In this document: in pieces, positions 18,901 through 27,776 of the stretch | Layout of the letters: each line of letters begins with the position of its first letter | How positions within the stretch are numbered: position 1 is the first letter of the stretch | Translations under genes and position numbers: made by a program | From: Bacillus fungorum | GTDB lineage: Bacteria; Bacillota; Bacilli; Bacillales; Bacillaceae_G | Reading direction: 5' to 3' | DNA length: 64,000 nt | Assembly: GCF_002746455.1 (NCBI RefSeq) | Contig: NZ_NWUW01000002.1 | Span: 248,001-312,000, forward strand | Notes under the pieces: generated by a model | Seen by the model: only the letters and a program-made list of their open reading frames with translations | Databases searched by the model: none | What the model was told of the DNA's origin: nothing

Positions 18901-20049
18901 ATGATGATAAAAAATAAGGAGAAAATCTATCTTTCCTCTCCGCACATGAGTGGAAATGAACAGAAATATATAAAAGATGCCTTTGACTCAAATTGGATTG
19001 CACCTCTTGGTCCCAATGTAGATGAGTTTGAAAAAGAGCTTGCATCTTTTGTAGGAGTTAAAGGTGGGGCTGCGGTTAGTTCAGGCACCGCGGCCATTCA
19101 TTTAGCTTTACGATTATTAAACGTTCAAGAGGGCGATACTGTGTTTTGTTCAAGTTTTACTTTTGTAGCGAGTGCAAATCCGATTGTTTATTTGGGTGCA
19201 GAACCGGTATTTATCGACTCAGAACCGGAAACATGGAATATGTCACTACAAGCTCTAGCACGTGCGTTGCATGATGCTGATAAAGCTGGGAAATTACCTA
19301 AGGCTGTTATTCTTGTTCATTTATATGGTCAGAGTGCGAAATTAGATGAAATTCTTTCGCTTTGTAATCATTATGATGTTCCTATAATTGAGGATGCAGC
19401 AGAATCTCTAGGTTCTACATATAAAGGAAAAGCAAGTGGTACATTCGGGAAATTTGGTATCTATTCATTTAATGGAAATAAAATTATTACAACTTCAGGC
19501 GGTGGAATGCTTGTTTCTGATGATGTGGAAGCATTAGAAAGAGCGAGATTTTTAGCGACTCAAGCAAGAGATTCAGCACCTTATTATCAGCATAGTCAAG
19601 TAGGTTACAATTATAGAATGAGTAATATATTAGCAGGTGTTGGGAGAGGACAATTAGAAGTTTTAGAAGATAGAGTGAGAGCGAGAAGGCGTATATTTAA
19701 TCGGTATTATGAAGAATTATCTCACATACCTCGATTTTATTTTATGCCGGAATTAGAAAATACTCGCTCCAATCGTTGGCTTACAACTATGCTGATTGAT
19801 GAAAAGGAATCTGGGATCACTATTGAAAAATTATTGACAGCTTTAGCTGAAGAGAATATTGAAGCGCGTCCTACTTGGAAGCCACTACATATGCAGCCGC
19901 TTTTTAAAAAATATAAGTATTATGCTCATCAGAAAGATAAGGATGTATCTAAGAAATTATTTGAAAATGGGATTTGTCTTCCTTCTGGGTCCAATATGAC
20001 GGATGAGGATCAGCGGAGAGTTATTCAGGCGATTATAAATATTATATAA
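18901..20049 (+). CDS. epsN: PLP sugar aminotransferase, EpsN/PglE-like
   Basis: A DegT/DnrJ/EryC1/StrS-family aminotransferase of 382 residues. SSGTAAIHLALRLL binds the cofactor phosphate, EDAAESLGSTYKG carries the pyridine-nitrogen Asp, and Lys194 in SFNGNKIITTSGGGML is the Schiff-base lysine. It would aminate the 4-keto sugar made by the dehydratase; the product is then acetylated by the EpsM homologue. AAGAGGAGATG precedes the start. It is the last gene of the EPS block before a palindromic terminator. Confidence 0.87.
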   Translation: MMIKNKEKIYLSSPHMSGNEQKYIKDAFDSNWIAPLGPNVDEFEKELASFVGVKGGAAVSSGTAAIHLALRLLNVQEGDTVFCSSFTFVASANPIVYLGAEPVFIDSEPETWNMSLQALARALHDADKAGKLPKAVILVHLYGQSAKLDEILSLCNHYDVPIIEDAAESLGSTYKGKASGTFGKFGIYSFNGNKIITTSGGGMLVSDDVEALERARFLATQARDSAPYYQHSQVGYNYRMSNILAGVGRGQLEVLEDRVRARRRIFNRYYEELSHIPRFYFMPELENTRSNRWLTTMLIDEKESGITIEKLLTALAEENIEARPTWKPLHMQPLFKKYKYYAHQKDKDVSKKLFENGICLPSGSNMTDEDQRRVIQAIINII

Positions 20050-20060
20050 AATGGAAAGTA

Positions 20061-20090
20061 CATTAAAGTTCATTATAATGAACTTTAATG
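20061..20090. terminator. terminator-like palindrome ending the EPS operon
   Basis: CATTAAAGTTCATT at 20061-20074 and its reverse complement at 20077-20090 form a perfect stem. The T tail is weak (TTGTCGGTTT). It is placed 12 bases after the EpsN stop. Confidence 0.6.
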
Positions 20091-20122
20091 TTGTCGGTTT
20101 GGTGTATATCTCCATTTGTATG

Positions 20123-20151
20123 TTGACGTAAAAGTAATAAAATGATAATTT
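20123..20151 (+). promoter_or_regulatory. candidate sigma-A promoter of the lasso cluster
   Basis: TTGACG (20123-20128), a 17-base spacer and TAATTT (20146-20151), in the gene-free 263 bp between the EPS terminator and the lasso cyclase. A weaker second candidate is TTGAAA (20208) with TAAAAA (20231). The leader before the first gene is then about 150 bases and I see no strong hairpin or riboswitch in it. Confidence 0.4.
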
Positions 20152-20312
20152 AAAACGTATATATACCTATATTTATGGGCGGTTTAGAGTGTGTGATGGA
20201 TCGGGAGTTGAAATGTGCAACATTGTTCTTTAAAAAGAATTAAAACAAGAGAAAAGTTGTATTAAATAAAAAAGAACCGTTGCGGTAACTTGTTGTATAA
20301 GGGGTGGGGAAA

Positions 20313-22250
20313 ATGAGTGCTATAACAGGTATTATTCATTTTAATGAAGAAACTATATCGATTCAGCATGGCACACAGTTAATGAGTTATTTGCAAAAGT
20401 ACCCTGCTGATGATATTCAAATATGGCATAAAGAAAATGTTTTTCTAGGATGTCACGCACAGTGGATCACACCAGAATCTGTTGGTGAACAATTACCCTT
20501 TTATAATTACGAAAAGCAACTGGCAATTACAGCAGATGCTATTATTGATAATCGTAATGAGTTATTTGAAAAATTACAAGTGGATTATGTAGATAGAAAA
20601 AACATGACAGATAGTGAGTTGATTTTACTCTCTTATCAGAAATGGGGGGAAGCGGCGCCGAAGTATTTGGTAGGCGATTTTGCCTTTATGATTTGGGATG
20701 AGAAAAAACAAACCCTTTTTGGAGCCAGAGATTTTTCGGGAAGCCGAACCCTTTATTTTTATCGTGGTGAGGAAAAGTTTGCTTTTTGTACTATTATAAA
20801 TCCGTTATTTACCCTACCATATATTGAGAAAAAACTGAATGAGCAGTGGCTTGCTGAATTTTTAGCTATACCTGTAAATTTCGAATCAGTAGATCCACAA
20901 CTAACAGTTTATAAATATATAGAACAGGTGCCTCCATCACACACTATTTTGGTAAAGGGAGGCGAAGTGAAGTTTTCGCGATACTACACACCAATTGCTG
21001 GGAAAATGCTTAATTTAAAATCAAATGAAGAGTATGAAGAGGCGTTTCGAGAGGTGTATCAAAGTGCAGTGAAGGCGCGTTTACGAACACATCACCAAGT
21101 TGGAGCTCATTTGAGCGGAGGACTAGACTCTGGTTCTGTCGTTAGCTTTGCTGCAAAAGACTTACGTGCTGAAAATAAAAAATTACATACGTTTAGTTAT
21201 GTCCCGGCAGAAGGATTTGTAGATTGGACACACAAAGGTAGGATAGCTGACGAAAGACCATTTATTCAATCGACTGTACAATATGTAGGAAATATACAGG
21301 ATTATTATTTAGAATTACCGGAAAGAAGCCCATTATCGGAAATTGATGATTGGTTGGAAACAATGGAGATGCCGTATAAATTTTTTGAGAATACTTTTTG
21401 GTTGAGGGGAGTTTATGAAAAAGCATCTCAGCATGGCATAGGAGTACTCCTTAGTGGTCAAAGAGGTAATTGGACAGTATCATGGGGGCCAATTTTTGAT
21501 TATCAAGTAATGTTGTTGAAGAAACTACATTGGATTCGGTTTTATCGTGAACTATATTTATATAGTAGAAATATAGGAGTGAAAAAATCACGTGTTTTTG
21601 AAGTGATAAGAAGAAAGGCATTTCCGTTTTGGTATCAGTTACTTTCTTCAGAGGAACAAGATATTTTTCCTATAATAATCAATCCGCAATTTGCAAAAAA
21701 AATGAAAGTTTTTGATAAGCTCAAAGAACAGGATATTGATATAACAGGTACCTCTAACACAAATGCATATGACATGAAAAGAGAACAATTTGAAAAAACA
21801 TATTATTGGAGCATAAATGGAACGTATGAAACGAAATTATCGTTACGTTATGCTTTATGGGATCGTGATCCCACAAATGACTTACGGATTATTCAATTTT
21901 GTTTGTCAGTCCCAGAAGAACAGTATGTTCAAAATGGTTTGGATCGATCTCTTATTCGGAGAGCTACAAAAAATTTCCTTCCGGATAAAGTGCGATTAAA
22001 TCAACGCGTTCGAGGTGTTCAGGGTGCAGATGGTGTTTACCGTATGGCTCCTTTTTGGAATGGATTTATTGAGGAAGTTCAAGAACTTAGTGTAGATCCA
22101 ATAATCTCTGAATTTCTAAATGTAGAAGTAATTAAGAAAGCTATCTCAAAAATATGTAAAGAACCCCGGTCGGAGTATGCATTTGATTTAGATTTTAGAA
22201 TTTTAATGCGTAGCTTAATCTTCTATCGATTTATAAAAAAAATAATATGA
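20313..22250 (+). CDS. lasso peptide macrolactam synthetase (C protein)
   Basis: An asparagine-synthetase homologue of 645 residues. The N-terminal half is a glutaminase-like domain whose first residues are Met-Ser-Ala, so the catalytic Cys2 of true glutamine-using enzymes is absent, as is usual for lasso cyclases. The C-terminal synthetase domain has the ATP-pyrophosphatase loop SGGLDSGSV at about residues 268-276. It would adenylate Asp9 of the core peptide and close the ring onto Ala1. ATG 20313 is preferred to GTG 20304 because AAGGGGTGGGG lies directly upstream of it. It is the first gene of the cluster and the precursor follows 15 bases after its stop. Confidence 0.92.
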   Translation: MSAITGIIHFNEETISIQHGTQLMSYLQKYPADDIQIWHKENVFLGCHAQWITPESVGEQLPFYNYEKQLAITADAIIDNRNELFEKLQVDYVDRKNMTDSELILLSYQKWGEAAPKYLVGDFAFMIWDEKKQTLFGARDFSGSRTLYFYRGEEKFAFCTIINPLFTLPYIEKKLNEQWLAEFLAIPVNFESVDPQLTVYKYIEQVPPSHTILVKGGEVKFSRYYTPIAGKMLNLKSNEEYEEAFREVYQSAVKARLRTHHQVGAHLSGGLDSGSVVSFAAKDLRAENKKLHTFSYVPAEGFVDWTHKGRIADERPFIQSTVQYVGNIQDYYLELPERSPLSEIDDWLETMEMPYKFFENTFWLRGVYEKASQHGIGVLLSGQRGNWTVSWGPIFDYQVMLLKKLHWIRFYRELYLYSRNIGVKKSRVFEVIRRKAFPFWYQLLSSEEQDIFPIIINPQFAKKMKVFDKLKEQDIDITGTSNTNAYDMKREQFEKTYYWSINGTYETKLSLRYALWDRDPTNDLRIIQFCLSVPEEQYVQNGLDRSLIRRATKNFLPDKVRLNQRVRGVQGADGVYRMAPFWNGFIEEVQELSVDPIISEFLNVEVIKKAISKICKEPRSEYAFDLDFRILMRSLIFYRFIKKII

Positions 22251-22265
22251 GAGGAGGTGATATGT

Positions 22266-22391
22266 ATGAAAAAGGAATGGAAACAACCTGTATTAGAAGT
22301 ACTTACTATTAATATGACTATGGCGGGGCCAGGACATAAAATTCCTGACGCAGTTCAACCTGATCCAGATGATCCGGTGAAGTATAGTTAA
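22266..22391 (+). CDS. lasso peptide precursor, paeninodin-like (A)
   Basis: A 41-codon ORF. The leader reads MKKEWKQPVLEVLTINMTM, with the W-x-x-P-x-L recognition pattern and the conserved Thr at position -2 of the cleavage site. The predicted core has a ring segment AGPGHKIPD and a tail AVQPDPDDPVKYS. Ala1 and Asp9 match the nine-residue ring of paeninodin, which also starts AGPG and has a QPDPD tail. The C-terminal Ser is the position phosphorylated in paeninodin. The ribosome binding site is AGGAGGTGAT at about 22252-22261. An out-of-frame ATG at 22262 would give only 16 residues. My calculated monoisotopic mass of the unmodified cyclised core is about 2284.11 Da. Confidence 0.93.
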   Translation: MKKEWKQPVLEVLTINMTMAGPGHKIPDAVQPDPDDPVKYS

Positions 22392-22405
22392 GTCATTAGA
22401 AAAAT

Positions 22406-22440
22406 AAGGCTCTTATATAGCTTTATTATATAAGAGCTTT
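22406..22440 (+). terminator. attenuator hairpin after the lasso precursor gene
   Basis: GCTCTTATATA at 22409-22419 pairs perfectly with 22427-22437, extended by A-T and G-U pairs to 22406/22440; CAAATTTTATT follows. Its place between the precursor and the processing genes suits partial termination or 3'-end protection, giving more precursor message than enzyme message. Confidence 0.65.
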
Positions 22441-22471
22441 CAAATTTTATTGGCAATATGGAGTGAATAGG

Positions 22472-23443
22472 ATGATCAATTCTATAGAGAACGTGTTATA
22501 CAAAGCATTCGGGTTAAAAATAGTAAGTGAAATTCCATTACCTGAGTTGTCTCAGCTGAATAAAAAGAAAGCGATGGCAGATATTCAAATTGAAATAACT
22601 GATTTATCTGAACAATGGGGTAAATATGACGAATCGCAGCAAAAAACAATTGTAGTGGAAGATGAAGTAGTGATGTTTCATGTTCCTCAAACTGCAATAT
22701 TTTCTATCCAAGCTGGCGAGAAAATTATTTTTTCACCTATGCCAGGGGCAGATGAAAATAAAATACGACTATATATTTTGGGAACTTGTATGGGAGCGAT
22801 TTTAATGCAGCGCAAAATACTCCCGTTGCATGGAAGTGTAATTGCAATAGATGGGAAAGCGTATGCTCTAATTGGTGATTCAGGAGCAGGGAAATCAACT
22901 TTAGCTTCGGCTTTTTTGAGTAAAGGCTATCAGCTTTTAAGTGATGATGTAGTTGCTGTGTCTCTTTTAAATAAAAATACTGCAATAGTTTATCCGTCTT
23001 ACGCGCAACAAAAGTTATGGCAAGAAAGTTTAAACGAGTTTGGCATGGAGATAGCGCAATATAGCCCTTTATTTGAAAGAGAGACGAAGTATGCTGTTCC
23101 TGTAAATTCTCAATTCTTTCCTGATCCATTACCTCTTGCTGGTGTAATTGAATTAGTAAGAACACAGGGAGAAGATATTGAGATAACTCGTATAGAAGGG
23201 CTCGCACGTCTGTATAAATTATACCGACATACCTTTAGGAGCTCTTTGATTTCTAAATTAGGATTGATGGAATGGCATTTTAAAACTTCAACTAATATTG
23301 CAAGTGGAATGGAAATGTTTCAAGTAAGTCGACCGACTTCAAGATTTACAGCTCATGAGCTTGTGGAAGTTATTTTAAATACTATACAGAAAGGAAGTAT
23401 GGTTGATGGTTGTCCACTCAAGAAAAATATCGTTAAAACATAA
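22472..23443 (+). CDS. lasso peptide kinase, HPr-kinase-like (K)
   Basis: A 323-residue protein whose C-terminal half resembles the catalytic domain of HPr kinase/phosphorylase. The P-loop GDSGAGKST is at residues 135-143, followed by LLSDDVVAV and a basic C-terminal region. In paeninodin-type clusters this kinase phosphorylates the C-terminal Ser of the precursor; here the precursor also ends in Ser. ATG 22472 is chosen because GGAG at 22460-22463 is eight bases upstream; the in-frame GTG at 22463 would overlap that site. The 3' end overlaps the B1 gene by 38 bases. Confidence 0.88.
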   Translation: MINSIENVLYKAFGLKIVSEIPLPELSQLNKKKAMADIQIEITDLSEQWGKYDESQQKTIVVEDEVVMFHVPQTAIFSIQAGEKIIFSPMPGADENKIRLYILGTCMGAILMQRKILPLHGSVIAIDGKAYALIGDSGAGKSTLASAFLSKGYQLLSDDVVAVSLLNKNTAIVYPSYAQQKLWQESLNEFGMEIAQYSPLFERETKYAVPVNSQFFPDPLPLAGVIELVRTQGEDIEITRIEGLARLYKLYRHTFRSSLISKLGLMEWHFKTSTNIASGMEMFQVSRPTSRFTAHELVEVILNTIQKGSMVDGCPLKKNIVKT

Positions 23444-23714
23444 CGTTGTCCAAAGTAAAGGTAATATAGTAAGCGATATGGATGGAGAAAAAGTTATGTT
23501 AAATGTCCAGAAAGGAAATTACTATAACTTAGGTGAAATAGGCGGAGAAATATGGGAGCTTATTGAAAAGCCGATAATAATTAATCAGCTTGTTACTATG
23601 CTAGTATCCAACTATGATATTGAACGAAAAAATTGTGAAGAACAAGTTCTTTCCTTTTTAGAGTGTTTATTTCAAGAAGGCTTAATTCAAATAAAAGATC
23701 AATCTAATAGATAG
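23406..23714 (+). CDS. lasso leader-peptide binding protein, PqqD-like (B1)
   Basis: A 102-residue RiPP recognition element protein of the PqqD family. VMLNVQKGNYYNLGEIGGEIWELIEKP is the typical core, and a winged-helix follows with IINQLVTMLVSNYDI and EEQVLSFLECLFQEGLIQ. It should bind the W-x-x-P-x-L part of the leader and bring the precursor to the B2 protease and the cyclase. AAAGGAAG at about 23390-23397 serves ATG 23406. The start lies inside the kinase gene. Confidence 0.9.
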   Translation: MVVHSRKISLKHNVVQSKGNIVSDMDGEKVMLNVQKGNYYNLGEIGGEIWELIEKPIIINQLVTMLVSNYDIERKNCEEQVLSFLECLFQEGLIQIKDQSNR

Positions 23715-23750
23715 ATTCGTAATGTCAGGAGAACTGTTAGGAAGGGATTA

Positions 23751-24224
23751 ATGAATATTGTGAAAAGGTTAAGAGTATTTTTAGCACTGAACATGGAAAC
23801 AAAGCTTTTATTTTTAGAGGCTTTTATTTTTTTAGGATGGGCGCGTGTACTAAAAAGTATTACCTTTTCCAAAGTTGCACCTTCTTTAGGGGATTACATG
23901 AACGAAACATCAGTTGCTCAAATTCAGCAACAAGGAGATACACTAAAGAAGGTGTCTGAGGCTATTTCTATTATGAGTCGTTATACTTTTTGGGAAAGTC
24001 AGTGCCTTGTTAAAGCTATAGCTGGGATGAAAATGCTTGAAAAACGTCACATTGAGAGTACCCTTTATTTAGGAACTGCTAAGGATAATAATGGGGAATT
24101 AATTGCGCATGCATGGTTACGGAGCGGTTCTTTTTATGTTACTGGATCAGAAGGGATGGAGAAATTTACTGTCGTTGGATCATTTGCAAAGAGACTAAGT
24201 GAGGACACTATTAAAGGAGAATAA
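23751..24224 (+). CDS. lasso leader peptidase, transglutaminase-like (B2)
   Basis: A 157-residue cysteine protease of the transglutaminase-core superfamily found in lasso clusters. Cys85 in YTFWESQCLVKAIAGMKML and His120 in LIAHAWLRSG are the catalytic pair; the third residue is not obvious. It removes the leader after Met19 of the precursor with help from B1. Separation of B1 and B2 into two genes is the common arrangement in Bacillota. GGAAGGG lies just before ATG 23751. Confidence 0.9.
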   Translation: MNIVKRLRVFLALNMETKLLFLEAFIFLGWARVLKSITFSKVAPSLGDYMNETSVAQIQQQGDTLKKVSEAISIMSRYTFWESQCLVKAIAGMKMLEKRHIESTLYLGTAKDNNGELIAHAWLRSGSFYVTGSEGMEKFTVVGSFAKRLSEDTIKGE

Positions 24225-24225
24225 A

Positions 24226-25413
24226 ATGGAGAAAGATTTTGGTCTTAATGTAGAGTTCATGTCTAAGGAATTGAAACTTCTTTTTGCAATTTTGAAGTTA
24301 CAAGATAATGAAACGGTGCAAACTTACAATAATGAATGGTTTTTGAATATTGATTGGGATGTATTTCTTGAGCAAGCTGTGCATCATCGCGTCTATCCGG
24401 TGATATATCAAAAACTTAAAAAGTTGGATGAAGAACTAATTTCTTCACATATTGTACAAACCTTGAATAGAAAATATAAAAAAAATACATTTCAAATGCT
24501 TTATTTAAGTGCTGAAATGGAACGAATAAATAAACTATGTAGTGAAAATGAGATTCGGATGATTTTTCTAAAGGGGCCTGTACTATCTCAGGATTTATAT
24601 GGAGATATTTCTTTAAGAACATCCTGTGATTTGGATGTTCTTATTCCGATGCAAAATTTAGAAAAAGTAGAAATGATACTTTTAGAGCAGGGGTATGTAA
24701 AAGATGATTATATTGAAACGATATTAAGTGATTGGAAATGGAGGCATCACCATGTAACATTTTTTCATCCAATAAAGCAGATCAAAATTGAAATTCATTG
24801 GAGGTTAAATCCCGGACCTGGTAAGGAGCCTGGGTTTGAAGAGCTTTGGAAGCGAAAGAGACAAAGTACTCTTACGAGTACTTCTGTTTATATGTTAGGG
24901 AAGGGAGATTTATTTTTATTTCTTGTATCTCATGGTGCTAGACATGGTTGGTCCAGATTACGTTGGTTAGTAGATATAAAAAAAATTGTCGATCAAGATC
25001 TTAATTGGAGTGAGATTCATAAATTAATGAGAAAATATCAAATGCTTCATTTAGGAGGACAAGCATTAATTTTAGCAGCTCAATTGCTAGGTGTACGGCT
25101 AGATGAAAAAATGATGCAATTAGTAGAGAAAAAACATTCAAAGCAGTTAGCTCAAGATGCGTTGTTTTATTTCAAGCAAATGATAAACTTGCATACAGAT
25201 CCTGTACCTGAAGAAGTATTTAGTTATCATAGTCGACATTTATTTTCACTAATGTCTAATCGGCAAAAGGTTTTATATATTATGAGCCAACTATATCCTT
25301 ATCCAATTGATGCAAAAACATTACCCTTACCAAAATTTCTTCATTTTTTATATTTTCCTTTACGTCCGTTTTTATGTCTTTGGAGGAAAACAAAGAAGCT
25401 TGCTTTGTTATAG
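24226..25413 (+). CDS. lasso-cluster nucleotidyltransferase (N)
   Basis: A 395-residue protein of the NTP_transf_5-type nucleotidyltransferase family. Residues about 115-140 contain FLKGPVLSQDLYG, then SLRTSCDLDVLIP with the Asp-x-Asp metal pair, and an EIHWRL motif follows. Such genes accompany the kinase in paeninodin-like clusters. From memory, the homologue in the pseudomycoidin cluster modifies the phosphorylated C-terminus further; I treat that as indicative only. AAAGGAGA at 24213-24220 serves ATG 24226, two bases after the B2 stop. Confidence 0.82.
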   Translation: MEKDFGLNVEFMSKELKLLFAILKLQDNETVQTYNNEWFLNIDWDVFLEQAVHHRVYPVIYQKLKKLDEELISSHIVQTLNRKYKKNTFQMLYLSAEMERINKLCSENEIRMIFLKGPVLSQDLYGDISLRTSCDLDVLIPMQNLEKVEMILLEQGYVKDDYIETILSDWKWRHHHVTFFHPIKQIKIEIHWRLNPGPGKEPGFEELWKRKRQSTLTSTSVYMLGKGDLFLFLVSHGARHGWSRLRWLVDIKKIVDQDLNWSEIHKLMRKYQMLHLGGQALILAAQLLGVRLDEKMMQLVEKKHSKQLAQDALFYFKQMINLHTDPVPEEVFSYHSRHLFSLMSNRQKVLYIMSQLYPYPIDAKTLPLPKFLHFLYFPLRPFLCLWRKTKKLALL

Positions 25414-25424
25414 GGGGAACATCG

Positions 25425-27224
25425 ATGAATTATATTATATATTTTATGAAGAAATTATACTCTTCAGCGGGAAAAATACTGTATGTGAATTTATTTGGTA
25501 TGGTTTTAATAAGTTTACTTGAAGGGATAGGTATTATTTTATTAATTCCTATGATAAGTATGACTGGAATAATGAATTTAGGTGAGGAGACTACTTTTAT
25601 TGCATCTGTATATAGATTTTTGCAGGGTTTTCCCAAAATAACAAGTCTAGTTTCCATTTTGGGTATATATATACTAATAGTGTTAAGTCAAAATTTGCTA
25701 CAAAGAAATATAACGCTTAGGGATGCGAGGACGCAACAAGTTTTTGTACGAGAATTAAGAATAGAAACATATAGTATGATATTAAAAGTAAAGTGGAGCT
25801 TTTTTTTAGAGAAAAGGAAAACAAATCTAATAAATATATTAACTACAGAATTAGCTCGTGTAAGTTATGGAGTTAATATAATTTCACAATTGTTAGCTGT
25901 TATTCTGTTTACGTTTATACAGGTAGCTATTGCATTTTTATTATCTCCCCAAATAACGATATTTGTTGTGATCTTTGGCTTATTATTCTTGGTAGCTTCT
26001 CGTGTTTTTATAAAAAAAGCACGAATACTAGGCGGTAAGACCTCAGAATTGGCAAAAGACTATCTTTCTGGTATAACAGATCATTTTAATGGAATTAAAG
26101 ATATAAAGAGTAATAATTTGGAAGTTTCACGTATGAATTGGTTACAATCCGTAACAAAAAAGATGAGTAATGAGCAAATGGACTATATGAGAATAAGATC
26201 GAACTCTCAATTGTTTTATAAAGTTTCAATGGCTATATTAATTGCATTTTTTATATTATTATCAGTAAGTATGTTTCAAGCGCAACCCACCCAACTGCTA
26301 TTAATCATTCTCATTTTTTCTAGACTGTGGCCAAGATTCATGACGATTCAATCAAATTTGGAACAACTGGCTGCAAGTATTCCTGCTTTTAAGTCATTAT
26401 GGGAGTTGCAAGAGGAATGTAAGGAAGCGATTGAAATGCAGGATATACATCAACAAAAGTATATAAAGCCGATTTGTATTGAACAAGGTATTGAGTGTAA
26501 GGATGTTCACTTTCGTTATAATAAGCAAGAATCTTTATACGCACTTCAAAATATTAATGTGCAAATTCCAATAAATAGTATGACAGCCATTGTGGGGCAT
26601 TCTGGTGCAGGAAAAAGTACATTAATTGATGTTTTAATGGGCTTGATCCAGCCAGAAAAAGGTCAAGTGTTAATAGATGGTACGCCTCTTACAACTGATA
26701 ATTTATTGCCATTAAGACGGGCTATTAGCTATGTACCACAAGATTCCTTCTTGTTTAATGCAAGTATAAGAGAAAATTTATTGATGATTGAGCCACATGC
26801 AAGTGAAGAACAAATTTGGGATGCATTAGATTTTGCGGCCGCCGCTGAATTTGTACAAACGTTTCCAAATGGGCTTGATACACTGATTGGAGATCGTGGG
26901 GTGAGGCTTTCAGGTGGTGAACGTCAGCGACTTGTACTAGCTCGGGCTATTTTAAGAAAGCCGTCGATTTTAGTATTAGATGAAGCTACGAGTGCATTAG
27001 ATACTGAAAATGAAGTGAAAATCCAATCAGCAATAGAAAGATTGAAAGGAACAATGACTATTGTTGTGATTGCACATCGTTTATCTACTATACGCAATGC
27101 AGATCAAGTCATTGTCTTAGGAAAAGGTGAAATTGTCCAAAAAGGTGAATTTAATCAATTGGCTAAAGAGAGAAAAGGTGTATTCCGAAGTTTGTTAGGA
27201 TCACAAATGGAAGTTGGTTCTTAG
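25425..27224 (+). CDS. lasso peptide ABC exporter (D)
   Basis: A fused half-transporter of 599 residues: about six membrane segments (residues 15-300) and an ATPase domain with Walker A GHSGAGKST, Q-loop PQDSFLF, signature LSGGERQR and Walker B ILVLDEATSALD. It should work as a homodimer, exporting the mature lasso peptide and giving self-protection. ATG 25425 has TAGGGGGAAC upstream, which overlaps the stop of the nucleotidyltransferase gene. A terminator follows, so this is the last gene of the cluster. Confidence 0.88.
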   Translation: MNYIIYFMKKLYSSAGKILYVNLFGMVLISLLEGIGIILLIPMISMTGIMNLGEETTFIASVYRFLQGFPKITSLVSILGIYILIVLSQNLLQRNITLRDARTQQVFVRELRIETYSMILKVKWSFFLEKRKTNLINILTTELARVSYGVNIISQLLAVILFTFIQVAIAFLLSPQITIFVVIFGLLFLVASRVFIKKARILGGKTSELAKDYLSGITDHFNGIKDIKSNNLEVSRMNWLQSVTKKMSNEQMDYMRIRSNSQLFYKVSMAILIAFFILLSVSMFQAQPTQLLLIILIFSRLWPRFMTIQSNLEQLAASIPAFKSLWELQEECKEAIEMQDIHQQKYIKPICIEQGIECKDVHFRYNKQESLYALQNINVQIPINSMTAIVGHSGAGKSTLIDVLMGLIQPEKGQVLIDGTPLTTDNLLPLRRAISYVPQDSFLFNASIRENLLMIEPHASEEQIWDALDFAAAAEFVQTFPNGLDTLIGDRGVRLSGGERQRLVLARAILRKPSILVLDEATSALDTENEVKIQSAIERLKGTMTIVVIAHRLSTIRNADQVIVLGKGEIVQKGEFNQLAKERKGVFRSLLGSQMEVGS

Positions 27225-27272
27225 AGGAGAAAGAGTGAATGAAGTTTTGTATTCATATAGTTCAAATCGAAT

Positions 27273-27323
27273 AAAAGCCTGAGTAATGGTCAGTTATAAT
27301 AGGACATTATTCGGGCTCTTATT
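27273..27323 (+). terminator. terminator of the lasso cluster
   Basis: GCCTGAGTAATG (27277-27288) pairs with CATTATTCGGGC (27305-27316) using two G-U pairs, followed by TCTTATTT. Confidence 0.75.
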
Positions 27324-27452
27324 TGTGCGGTTTCTAAATTTAGGGAGTAAATATAAATGAGTACTTTGCAATAAATAATACTAAGTGGTATATTGTGGAT
27401 AAAACAGGTACCATGTATTGAACAGTACTGAAATGAGAAAGGGGGATTGTCC

Positions 27453-27776
27453 TTGAACGTTCAGTTTAAAAAAGGTGTGTTAGAACTGTGTGTTTTGGCA
27501 CTTGTGAAACGTAAGGATTGCTACGGTTATGAACTTGTTCAGCAAATCTCAAATAAATTTTTAATATCGGAAGGGTCAGTGTATCCTTTATTACGTCGTT
27601 TAACGAAAGAAGGATATTTTCAAACGTATTTAAAAGAATCTACAGAGGGGCCACCTCGTAAATATTATCAACTAACTGAGCAAGGGGAGACGCAACTGAA
27701 TTTGTTAGTAACGGAGTGGCGTGATTTTGCAAAAGGCGTACAAGAAATTATTGAAGGGGTGGAATGGGATGAGTAA
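27453..27776 (+). CDS. PadR-family transcriptional regulator
   Basis: A 107-residue winged-helix protein. [27 protein letters not shown] is the typical PadR opening and [22 protein letters not shown] is the recognition helix and wing. It should repress its own operon and release on an envelope or antibiotic signal. The start is a TTG at 27453, seven bases after GAAAGGGGGA; an earlier TTG at 27447 would be too close to that site. The operon continues with the DUF1700 gene, which starts inside the end of this gene. Confidence 0.82.
   Translation: MNVQFKKGVLELCVLALVKRKDCYGYELVQQISNKFLISEGSVYPLLRRLTKEGYFQTYLKESTEGPPRKYYQLTEQGETQLNLLVTEWRDFAKGVQEIIEGVEWDE

Noticed and set aside
22737-23207. 156-codon antisense ORF inside the lasso kinase gene
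   Set aside because: The sense strand encodes an unmistakable P-loop kinase; the antisense translation is Leu/His/Gln-rich as expected for a shadow frame.
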